From the NCBI GenBank assembly GCA_033065855.1, contig JAVXUO010001575.1:62001-126000 (forward strand): a stretch of DNA of 64,000 bases. The letters are read 5' to 3'. Shown here in pieces: positions 11,741-21,595 of the stretch (its first letter is position 1; each line of letters begins with the position of its first letter). Source of the DNA: Escallonia rubra. Lineage: Eukaryota > Streptophyta > Magnoliopsida > Escalloniales > Escalloniaceae. Position numbers and translations under genes: made by a program. Under the pieces are notes generated by a model, which had not been told where the DNA came from, made no database searches, and saw only the letters and a program-made list of their open reading frames with translations.

Positions 11741-13141
11741 GGGCAAATCCTAAAACTGTACCTTCAACTTTACATTCTGTACAGTTTTAGCACTCAAATT
11801 TGAAGGTGCACCAAAGAAGTACCTAACTTTTAAAAAAGTATCAAATCAGTACTTCGGCTGATAGACCACGAATACCGTTAAAAAGTCAAGAATAGGACCG
11901 TCATAATAAAAAAAGGGTAAAGTGTGTCCATGTGGGTCGTCCTTTTCACATATTCTTAAAGACACGTAGCAATGTCACAGCCATTCGATTAAAAAAACTT
12001 ATCTCTCTCTCTCTCACCCCCGTTACTCATCACCACCATCACCCACCAATACCACCAGACCACCACCTCCACTGTCGCCCAAAACCACCGCCGTTGTAGA
12101 TCTAACGTCACAGCCGTATTCGACGCTACCACTCTCCGACACTACCCTCGACGCTGTTACACTCGTCGACGCTATCACTGTCCTTCGCCATTGTTGTTGA
12201 TCTTCCCTTCACTTTCTTTGTGTATAATTAATTTTAGATCCATCACATAATTAGTCGTCACGTGGGATCTTATGTTGTCGCGGGATCTGAAAGAGACGGC
12301 AGATGTGGTGATGCTGAGGTGACTAAGAAGATCGTGAATCAGTGCTTTGGATGTTGTCCTGTGCGGGTACGTAGCTGTTCTGCACCTAGCACTGTTATTC
12401 TGACCGGCACGACTACAACAACGATTATAAGGCGACCGGAAGGGAGGCGATCGCAACGAAGATTTCGGTGTTCAAGGCGGCGAAAATTGTCCGGGTCTTA
12501 TGTTATTTACGATTGCTGCGTATCGGAAATGGAAGATTAATGATCTGGGGTTGGATTGATCTTCTCTTTGTTTGTCTCTCTTGGAAATGAGACTTTCCAT
12601 ATCTAGAAAGAGTGGTAAAGGGATTTACCGGAATCGGAAATCTCGCTGTATTTGTTCTTGATTGATCAATATCAGTTTGTTTTCGCTGTCGTTAGATTTT
12701 TGTTTGATTACTTTTAAATTATAAGGGCGGACTGTTAAATTATTTTATGAGTTCATTCGTGTCGCTATAATTTTGGGATTGTCAGAAACGGAAAGAAATG
12801 TTGAACAAAAGTTGAAGAGGGATGAGGGGGATGGAGAATGGAGGGTGGTGGTGGCATGGCAGTTGGTAGAGTACGGAGAGGGAGAGGGAGAGAGAGAGAG
12901 AGAGTCTGATGGGGTGAACGTAAAAAGTACTATCCACGTGGCCACGTGGACAGACTTTGCGATAATTTTTTATAATGACGGTCTTATCCTTTAGACTTTT
13001 TAACAGCACCCGTGATCCGTCAGCCGAGATACTAATTTGGTACGTTTTTTAAAAGTTAGGTACTTCTTTGGCGAACCTTCAAAGTTTGGAACTAAAGCTG
13101 TATAGAATGTAAAGTTGAGAGTACAATTTTGAAATTTGCCT
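11741..13141. mobile_element. Non-autonomous Mutator-like element (MULE), about 1.4 kb
   Basis: Terminal inverted repeats of about 200 bp: left 11741-11945 (GGGCAAATCCTAAAACTGTA) and right 12930-13141, which read inverted begins AGGCAAATTTCAAAATTGTA. They stay alignable throughout, at roughly 80 percent by eye. Flanking 9-mers TAATATATA (11732-11740) and TAACATATA (13142-13150) match 8 of 9, the target duplication size of Mutator elements. The interior has a CCACCA-rich strand on the left, GA-rich DNA on the right and only short open frames, so no transposase. TIR divergence suggests an old insertion. The right TIR holds two adjacent CCACGTGG boxes (12934-12949). Confidence 0.8.
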
Positions 13142-13150
13142 TAACATATA

Positions 13151-14459
13151 TAACAACTTGGTGGGTCTTTATCTTTCTTTTTCTCTATTTTTAGCATTAA
13201 GTCGAAGCATATACTATAACCTTCCCCATAAAAGTGAAAAGCAGTATTAGATCTTCTGCCCAAATTAAGGCTTGCCCAGAACTTGAATGTTACTCAAAAA
13301 ATAGTCCCCCATGACTCCTCCACCGCGTTGGGTGTCCCAATGGCGGAGGGAGTGAGGGGCGGCGGTGGCCACCTGCTTCTTCGCAATTTTTTCATTTTAT
13401 ATGATATATTTTATCTCTAATGAAAAAGTGCTCAACTAAAAATTTTAAAAATACTTTAAGAATATATATTTCTAGTCATTTTGCTTATTAAGTTACCTAA
13501 AAATTCTAATTATAGTTAAAAAAAATATCTTTTTAGTCATTTAACGTGCCAAACTTACACAAATAAACCACACACAAAGTCAATACAAATATCCTCTTTA
13601 TTCTCTATTGTTTGAAAGTCTCTCTATTTCAAAAGCTTGAAAGTCTCTCTATTTCAAAAGCTTGAAAGCTACATAATGGACATAGCATATCGTCTCTATT
13701 TGGGAATTGACTGTTAGTGGGATTACTAATTTTAGATTGAGATTTTAGATCGTAATTGTTGCTCATGGTGGTGGGTGTGTATGTTCAATTTTGCTCTTAT
13801 ATATTTGATGTTCGCATTAAGATTTGTTTTTCTGACTTTCGCCACTGGGCGTCACAGCCCCGCCCAGTATAAGTACCTACAGCAAAGCCACTGCAAGTTC
13901 CGGCTCTCACAAAAACGGCCAATATTAATGGGAAGTAGAACCATCAGAATTCCTCGAATTAATTCTGCACGTGGGCGTCTGTCAAATGCTCCTTCACAAA
14001 GAAGAAGACTCTCATCAGCCAACCACTAGTTTGGTTTCACAGCCACCAGTTCACCATAAAGGACCAGTTAACGAATAATTACCAGTTGACTCGCCAAAAC
14101 AAGGCACCATACCTTCTTGTCGGTAATGAACCAGATAAGGTGGCCCTTACACTACCAAAAAAAGCTTGATAGCCCACAAGGGTCCATGCACGTAAGCTAC
14201 CAAGCTTGTGTCTCAAACCTCCCATTATACACATGCAGAGTGATCTTGTTTATGCTTCAAGTGAAGTGCTGGACGAAGCTGGTGTCTATCTTACTAGCAG
14301 CATTGATAGTCAGTACGTGTCTATCTAGAGATTTTTGGGTGGGAAGTGATCATTAAGTGTCATGTATTTAAAAATTAACTGGTGAAGCAATGATGTTGCA
14401 TACAGAGAGTGATTTAGTTCTGGACTAGGCTTGACATCACACGTCTTCAACATTTTCTT
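13151..14459. other. Intergenic, no gene recognised
   Basis: AT-rich with short open frames. A 31-base phrase containing GAAAGTCTCTCTATTTCAAAAGCTT is repeated in tandem near 13612-13667. No supported gene. Confidence 0.5.
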
Positions 14460-14850
14460 TTGGGTGAAAGGTCAATTGTATTAACAAGAAAAATGTAACA
14501 AGTACAAGCTTAACAGCTCTCCCTCCCTCTCCCCTAAACTATACATTTCAAAAACAAACTCAGCAGGTACCATTCAGTCAAGCAACATTCCTGCACTAAT
14601 CCCCCAATTAGCACAAAGCCTTCTGTTAATCCTATGTCCAGGCACCTTTTTCCAGCCCCTCACACACCACTGAATCCACTGCTTGATCACTTGAAAGAGA
14701 TAATCTACAGTTTGGTTTTGCTACTTAAAGACCGAGAAATTCTCTCACACCAGATCTTGGCTTGAAAACTCTTACCACTAAAGTTCACAGAAGCATAGTC
14801 CAGTAGTTGTTTCCAAGATCAGTAAACATTGAACAACACAATTCTCACCC
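14460..14850 (-). mobile_element. 5'-truncated L1-type LINE fragment (3' end of ORF2 and tail)
   Basis: Read on the minus strand it gives decayed matches to the C-terminus of the LINE at 61.4-63.7 kb: SWKQLLDYASVNFSGKSFQA, then a block resembling the family's IKQWIQW / WKK segment, then RRLCANWGISAGMLLD. The 3' tail reads TTAATACAATTGACCTTTCA followed by a short A-rich end near 14460. Stops interrupt the frame. Only about 390 bp remain. Confidence 0.75.
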
Positions 14851-15112
14851 GGCCGGTCCATGGTTTCAATTCCCATGTAAGGTGTAAGAGTTACGTTACT
14901 CGCATCCGCCAACCACAAACCAAGAGAAGGTTGCCTACCTAATTTACCTTCATCATGAAGACTCTCATTTATTACCTACATAAATTCATGTAGACGTGCA
15001 TGAGTTAGCCTTCAACTTGCACTGCATGCATGGCATAAACCTTCCCTACAAAACTGCACTCCGCTCAAGACCCATACCTCCACATTCCTCTCCTTTCCAG
15101 ACGGCCTTTCTC

Positions 15113-16579
15113 ATGGAGACAAAACTGTACACTTTCTCCAAAATCATATCCGCCCTGTACGCTCTCCTACCGATGCAACTTACTTCAGCCCTTTTGGAAG
15201 TTCTGAGGGTTTCATCACTCCTACTTGTCTTCTCTACTGAAATTCTCTTTTTAGCACAAAAACGGGAACCTATATATCATGCATTGCCCTTCTCTTGTTT
15301 CCTTCTCTTCTTCATACTCAAAACCTACCTGTCAAGGCCTTCACAAGTCTACCTTGTAGATTTCTCATGTTTCAGGCCACCAAATTCCTGGAGGGTACCC
15401 TTCTCAACCTACCTGGAGCATGCCCGCATGTTCAACATATTCGACAAAGAAAGCTTATCATTCATGGCCAGAATGCTCACTTCTTCAGGACAAAGCGAAA
15501 ATACCTACCTTCCTCCAGCTTTACACTACATCCCACCAAGATCAACTGATCAAGAATCCATCGATGAATTCCGAATGGTCGCTTTCCCCGTCTTCGAAGA
15601 CCTCATGTCCAAAACCAATCTCTCTCCACGTGACATAGATATACTTATCGTAAACTCTAGTGTAATTTGCCCGTCTCCTTCGCTTGCTTCAATGATTATC
15701 AACAAATATGCACTTAGAGAGGACGTCAAGAGCTTCAATGTCAGTGGCATGGGCTGCAGCGCAAGCGCAATAAGCATAGATATTGCTCAAAATATTCTAA
15801 AGACTCGTCGAAATTCAAACGCGGTTATTATTAGCACGGAGATATTATCCACCGGTTGGTATTCTGGCAAAGAGCGGCCAATGTTGATCCTTAACTGTTC
15901 CTTTCGTACTGGCAGTGCAGCTATCTTGCTTACTAACAAAAGAGAAGACACAAAGACGCCGAAGTACGTACTGCTTCGGAGTTTAAGAACCCAAAGAGCC
16001 AACGATGACCTGGCTTATAACTCCGCCATGCGCGAAGAAGACTCGAATGGGCTAGTCGGGTTTGCACTAAAAAAGGATCTAATGAAGGCGGTAGGTGAAA
16101 CCCTAATGTCCAACTTTACCATTCTTGGTTCATTAACATTTCCATTCACGGAAAAAATCCGGTACGTTGTCTCGGTACTATGGAAGAGGTTTTTCGACAA
16201 GTCAGCCGAGGTTTATATTCCGAGTTTTAGGCCGATAATCCAACATTTTTGCTTACCAACATCGGGGAAGGCGTTGATAGGAGAGATCGGCAAAGGGTTG
16301 AAGCTCGGGGAGAAAGACGTGGAGGCTGCATTGATGACACTGCATAGGTTTGGAAATCAATCCTCGTCTTCATTGTGGTACGAGTTAGCATATATGGAGG
16401 GCAAGGAGAGAGTGAAGAAGGGTGACAAGGTGTGGATGCTTGGGTTCGGGAGTGGGCTCAAGTGTACTAGTTTGGTTTGGAAGTGTGTGAGACCCATTGT
16501 TGGGGAGGCCCAGAGGGGCCCATGGGCTGATAGCATTGACAGTTACCCTGTTTTGTCTATTGACCAGAGAGACTCTTAG
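15113..16579 (+). CDS. 3-ketoacyl-CoA synthase (KCS/FAE1 family) with altered active site
   Basis: Single-exon ORF of 488 residues from ATG 15113, a usual length for KCS. An ATG at 15043 in the same frame would add 23 residues; 15113 is preferred because METKLYTFSK leads into the N-terminal membrane segments (about 12-50 and 57-72). The FAE1/chalcone-synthase-like fold follows, with VNSSVICPSPSLASMI, the nucleophile Cys215 in SGMGCSAS and the Asn415 block HRFGNQSSSSLWYELAY. KCS enzymes sit in the ER and condense malonyl-CoA with acyl-CoA in very-long-chain fatty acid elongation. Oddity: the position of the catalytic His (HAGGR in FAE1, 33 residues before the Asn) is Pro382 in QHFCLPTSGK. The broken copy at 9583-10190 has the same change. 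It may be a specialised or regulatory subclade; activity is uncertain. Confidence 0.93.
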   Translation: METKLYTFSKIISALYALLPMQLTSALLEVLRVSSLLLVFSTEILFLAQKREPIYHALPFSCFLLFFILKTYLSRPSQVYLVDFSCFRPPNSWRVPFSTYLEHARMFNIFDKESLSFMARMLTSSGQSENTYLPPALHYIPPRSTDQESIDEFRMVAFPVFEDLMSKTNLSPRDIDILIVNSSVICPSPSLASMIINKYALREDVKSFNVSGMGCSASAISIDIAQNILKTRRNSNAVIISTEILSTGWYSGKERPMLILNCSFRTGSAAILLTNKREDTKTPKYVLLRSLRTQRANDDLAYNSAMREEDSNGLVGFALKKDLMKAVGETLMSNFTILGSLTFPFTEKIRYVVSVLWKRFFDKSAEVYIPSFRPIIQHFCLPTSGKALIGEIGKGLKLGEKDVEAALMTLHRFGNQSSSSLWYELAYMEGKERVKKGDKVWMLGFGSGLKCTSLVWKCVRPIVGEAQRGPWADSIDSYPVLSIDQRDS

Positions 16580-19261
16580 CAGCTTTATAGAGCTAGATTT
16601 GACTGTCTCACTCATTTATCGCAGTCAGAGGGGGTATTATATTATGTGTTGGTACCTAAAAGTTCGCAGAAGGGGAGTAATTTGGGAATCAGTGGGTCTA
16701 GCAAGTTTATGTATAGCTCTCTCTACTTGTAACACTGTTTGAAGAAATATTCTTGAGGTTGTTAGAATGTGTCTAAATTAACCTGTGATACCCAAATATT
16801 TATCGGTTGAATGCACAAGTACAATAATGATCTCTATGCAATCTTTAAACCTAATTGATAATTCAATGCTTCTACAGTAAACACTACTGATTTGATTGCC
16901 CCGTGCTTAACAAGAATACATGATTGCTAGTTTGAGTCTCGGGCCTGCGGCTAGCAAATCAAGCAAACTTGCCAAACTTAAGCTTTTTGTGTTGGCATAA
17001 TGGTTTTTTCTCATTTTCAATTGAGGGGTGTAAGATTAATTATATGCACCTCTGCATAAGATAAAACACTTCAATAATAGTTGTGATAATGATAATACGG
17101 TGTATCCGACGGATGAAATCTTTATACTTTGAAATACTGACTCCTATTGTCTGAAAATACACTACATCTCGTTAAATCTCTATCACCGTTACATTGAAGA
17201 ATTCCTCCCAAAAATACGTACATATTTTCTTTTCTCGTTAGTGAAATTTTTCCAGAAATTGGATGACCAAAAAGGGCACGGATGCTCGACCCGGAATTGA
17301 ATGCGGGGCCATTCGTCTATGCAATAGGATCCTTGTACAGGCTCAATCCTTTTGCCCATTGGAACGTCCATGGATTTTATCATCAACGCCAGATATCTCA
17401 TTTTACACCCAACATTTTGCCTGCAGAACTGCAAGTCCATGATGTACTCACTTTCTGGGCCCAGGAAGCCGATGCATGCGGCCCATAATGCTCATTACCT
17501 TGGGCCATTACTCTCGGACGGTAAAAGTTTTCTCCTAATAAAAGTCCGTGATTGGGCTAAAGAAATGGGCTAACTCCTCCCTTGGCCCTCGAATTATACT
17601 TCTGAATTCATGAAGGACCTGCATCTCGTAAACAATCGCTAAGGTCACCTTGGTAGCAAGATACGTGCAATGTACGCTTATATAATCCGGGGCTACCTAA
17701 AAGTGGAGGATCTTTCATGGTTTTCGACCATGAGTGTTGCAAGTGTTTGCAGTCGCCACTATGACTTTCAGTGAAAACTAAAAAGTCACCAAAGCAAACT
17801 TTTACAACTTGAAAATCAGGGCGGAATTCAGAAAAGTGATGATATTTCCAATTTTCTTGGACATACCATTGCATAAATCTGAAGGGGACTCAAACAGACA
17901 CAAAAGGTTTCGGAAAAAGAAAAGGTCAAAGCAGGTTTGCAATCAGCATCCCAATAGTGCTCATTACTGGTTCTACAAATTAACAGATGCCTAACAATAT
18001 AGGAATGACTCTATCAGCTTCTTACTTGTTTTATAAACACCGTTTGTATGTGGTAGGGTGACCCCTTGTGGTGACCAAACTTTCTACCCAAAAATTATCC
18101 TATCGCCAACGTTGCTATAATTGATAAGATAGCAACTTTCTTCCTTTACGGAGACTTGCTTAAGATATTGAGCAGAAAGCTGTTCAAGTAACAAGAACTG
18201 TGCTACTGCTAATTTTTGTCCTTCCGACTTTAGTTCATGTTTGATAATAATGTCTTAGAGTGTCATATTTCGAACATGGTTGGTGGTCAAATTGAAGACA
18301 GTTTTGCACCCTTTAAGAAATACGCGAAACCCCATCGTGGTGGTCTTGAATGCTGATATTATCAGTAAGTAGTTGAGACAAGCTTCGAAGGCCTCAATGA
18401 GTAGTAAATAAGACAGAGAAATATCAACTCTAAAGGGATTAAATCAGTTGTTTGCATTTATGTAGCGGTTTCTCAATAGGAGTAGCTAGGGCCGTGGTTC
18501 TACTTAGAAAATGTGGTCCTTTCACCTTCCAATCTAGGTCTCTTTTAAATCACCTTTAATTATCTTTTTCTTTTTTCCTCCTCTTTTGGGGCACCTTAAA
18601 AAAGCTGGGACATTACTCAACATACAATTATTGATAATCTTGGAAAGAATTTTAGCTACTACCGTTACTACCCTGTAAGAATATTTACTACTAGCTAATG
18701 CACTTTTAGCGACAACTTATGCCGATTTAGCAAGTGAAGTGTAATCGATTTTAGGACCAGAGAGATATATTAGTGAAGAACACGCACCTTGTGAGATCAC
18801 GAGGACTGCATGAACAAATTCCAGACAAGAAGCACCTCAATAGCATTGAAGGAAATTTGTATTGGATCTGGACTCTGTACCTGGGTACAGTAACAGCTAT
18901 CACTGTCTTGGAAACCCATCTCAGCACCGTTGGTCATGACTCAATTTGATGGTGATGTGCCATAGTTTTGTGCTGAATTAAACTGTTGTACCAGTACTCC
19001 TTAATAGTGAAACACAAGGACCATAACCATTAACTTCTCTAGCAACAGCCAACTCTCCCTACTCGATACAAACGGACATTCATGGAACAACCACCACCTT
19101 AATTACCAGCACAACCAGACAGAGTGAAGGGCCCTTGATATTTCGGGTCTTGAAGACGGTAGATACCATCCCAAGGACATTTCTCATTTGCGTCCATCGG
19201 TACTCTTCACTCCCTACTTCATTTCGTCCCTCTCTTCCAAAGTTCCCATCTGAACCCCAAA
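16580..19261. other. Intergenic between KCS and subtilase, no gene recognised
   Basis: Short overlapping open frames near 17189-17573 on both strands match nothing I recognise. The remaining DNA is AT-rich. The last few hundred bases are the presumed subtilase promoter. Confidence 0.55.
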
Positions 19262-21595
19262 ATGGCCAGAAGTCCAGCCAAATGCCTGTTTTTCTTTCTA
19301 TCAAGCTGTCTTACCATCAACCTTGTCCTCTCAGCGAGCAACAGCCAGATAACAAAGAAGACATACATCGTTCAAATGGATAGATCCGCAATGCCCGGAA
19401 CCTTTGCTGACCATGTTGCATGGTATTCGTCAATGATACAATCAGTAGCTTCTCAACCATATAAAAATGATGATGCTGAAGAAGAGAGGATAATTTATAG
19501 TTACCAGACCGCTTTTCATGGCGTTGCGGCTCAACTTAGTGAAGAAGAAGTGGAGATATTAGAGCAACAACATGGTGTGATGGCTGTATTTCCGGAGACT
19601 ATATACCAACTACACACAACAAGGAGTCCTGAGTTCCTCGGGCTCGAGCCTGAAGCTAGCACGAGTGTCTGGTCGAATAAATTGTCCGACCACGATGTCA
19701 TAGTTGGCGTGCTTGATACCGGGATATGGCCAGAGAGCCAGAGCTTCAATGATACCGGCTTGACACCAATTCCAGCCCATTGGAAAGGCGCGTGTGAGAC
19801 AGGCCGAGCTTTCACTAAGCATCATTGTAATAGAAAGATCGTGGGTGCTAGAGCATTCTATCGCGGATATGAGGCCTCTTCAGGTAAAATCAATGAGCAG
19901 GACGAGTACAGATCGCCACGGGATCAAGACGGCCATGGTACTCACACTGCAGCAACAGTTGCAGGATCCCCAATTCGTGGAGCAAATCTTTTAGGTTATG
20001 CTTATGGTACTGCCCGAGGGATGGCCCCTGGTGCGAGAATAGCAGCTTATAAAGTTTGTTGGACCGGTGGTTGCTTTAGCTCGGATATTCTTTCTGCAGT
20101 TGATCGAGCTGTGACTGATGGAGTGAATGTTTTGTCCATCTCTTTAGGTGGTGGAGTTTCATCTTACAATCGTGACAGTCTGTCTATAGCAGCTTTTGGG
20201 GCTATGGAGATGGGAATTTTCGTATCATGTTCGGCAGGAAATGGAGGGCCAGACCCAGCCAGCCTCACAAATGTATCGCCATGGATCACCACTGTTGGAG
20301 CCAGCACAATGGATAGAGATTTCCCAGCTACCGTCAAGCTTGCAACTGGTAAACCAGTGACCGGAGTCTCGCTATATAAAGGCCGGAGCAACCTATCACC
20401 GAGCAAGCAGTATCCTCTGGTTTACACGGGGAGTAATTCCAGTAGCCCTGATCCAAATTCACTGTGTTTGGAGGGAACTTTGGACCGACATACTGTTGCT
20501 GGAAAGATTGTGATATGTGACCGTGGCATTAGTCCTCGAGTTCAAAAGGGTCAGGTGGTGAAAGATGCAGGTGGTATAGGCATGATTTTATCCAATACTG
20601 GATCCAATGGAGAGGAGCTGGTGGCAGATTGTCACCTTCTTCCAGCGGTTGCAGTTGGTGAAAAAGAAGGGAAAGCAATCAAGCATTATGCTTTAACAAA
20701 CCCAAAGGCAACAGCAACTCTGGCTTTTCTTGGAACCAGGGTAGGAATAAGGCCCTCTCCAGTGGTGGCAGCGTTTTCATCCAGAGGACCTAATTTCCTC
20801 TCATTGGAGATCCTGAAGCCTGATGTGGTGGCACCAGGAGTGAACATTCTTGCCGCCTGGAGCGGTGATTTGGCTCCTTCAAGTCTGCCAACTGATAAGC
20901 GACGCGTGAAGTTCAACATACTGTCTGGAACCTCCATGTCATGCCCACATGTGAGTGGCATTGCTGCTTTACTGAAAGCAAGACACCCAGAATGGAGTCC
21001 AGCAGCAATCAAATCTGCATTGATGACAACAGCTTATGTTCATGATAACACTCATAACCCTCTGAGGGATGCTTCAACAGGTGCACCTTCTTCCCCATAT
21101 GACCACGGTGCAGGACACATAAACCCATCAAAAGCTCTTGACCCTGGTCTGATTTATGACATTGGGGCACAGCAATATTTTGACTTTCTTTGCAGCCAAG
21201 GTCTAACCTCCACTCAGCTGGCAGTTTTTGCTAAGTTCTCTAACAGGTCTTGTCAACACACCCTCGCCAAACCGGGGGATTTGAACTATCCAGCTATCTC
21301 AGCTGTGTTCACAGAAAACACAAATATTTCTGTCATGGCGCTTCACAGAACAGTCACCAATGTGGGTTCTCCGGTTTCAAATTATCATGTCTCAGTTTCG
21401 CCATTCAAAGGTGTATTTGTAAAGGTTGAGCCAACAACTCTGAGTTTCACCAGCGAACACCAGAAACTATCTTACAAGGTCACCTTCAGAACAAATTCTC
21501 GGCAAACAGCACCTGAGTCGGGAAATTTGATATGGAAAGACGGGGTACACCGAGTAAGAAGCCCCATTGTGATCACTTGGCTGTCACCAATATAA
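19262..21595 (+). CDS. SBT1.3: Subtilisin-like serine protease, SBT1 family (SBT1.3-like)
   Basis: Intronless ORF of 777 residues. The order is a signal peptide (about 1-25), an inhibitor I9 prodomain (TYIVQMDRSAMP to about 118), an S8 catalytic domain opening at TTRSPEFLGL, a protease-associated insert (about 365-480) and a C-terminal fibronectin-III-like domain (about 670-777). The catalytic set is complete: Asp152 (VGVLDTGIWPES), His225 (DGHGTHTA), Asn327 (SAGNGGPDP) and Ser558 (SGTSMSCPHVSG). Plant SBT1 proteases are secreted, autocatalytically processed and cleave apoplastic proteins or peptide precursors; the substrate here is unknown. Closest recalled relative is Arabidopsis At5g51750, and the downstream AHG1-like gene fits that neighbourhood. 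The SBT1 group is secure, the exact orthologue slightly less so. Confidence 0.95.
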   Translation: MARSPAKCLFFFLSSCLTINLVLSASNSQITKKTYIVQMDRSAMPGTFADHVAWYSSMIQSVASQPYKNDDAEEERIIYSYQTAFHGVAAQLSEEEVEILEQQHGVMAVFPETIYQLHTTRSPEFLGLEPEASTSVWSNKLSDHDVIVGVLDTGIWPESQSFNDTGLTPIPAHWKGACETGRAFTKHHCNRKIVGARAFYRGYEASSGKINEQDEYRSPRDQDGHGTHTAATVAGSPIRGANLLGYAYGTARGMAPGARIAAYKVCWTGGCFSSDILSAVDRAVTDGVNVLSISLGGGVSSYNRDSLSIAAFGAMEMGIFVSCSAGNGGPDPASLTNVSPWITTVGASTMDRDFPATVKLATGKPVTGVSLYKGRSNLSPSKQYPLVYTGSNSSSPDPNSLCLEGTLDRHTVAGKIVICDRGISPRVQKGQVVKDAGGIGMILSNTGSNGEELVADCHLLPAVAVGEKEGKAIKHYALTNPKATATLAFLGTRVGIRPSPVVAAFSSRGPNFLSLEILKPDVVAPGVNILAAWSGDLAPSSLPTDKRRVKFNILSGTSMSCPHVSGIAALLKARHPEWSPAAIKSALMTTAYVHDNTHNPLRDASTGAPSSPYDHGAGHINPSKALDPGLIYDIGAQQYFDFLCSQGLTSTQLAVFAKFSNRSCQHTLAKPGDLNYPAISAVFTENTNISVMALHRTVTNVGSPVSNYHVSVSPFKGVFVKVEPTTLSFTSEHQKLSYKVTFRTNSRQTAPESGNLIWKDGVHRVRSPIVITWLSPI

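Noticed and set aside
12175-13009. Short frames inside the 11.7-13.1 kb element
   Set aside because: Low-complexity CCACCA and GA-rich sequence of the element interior; no gene family recognised.
17189-17573. Overlapping frames on both strands that look protein-like
   Set aside because: No motif I can name; three frames are open together, which suggests composition and not coding.
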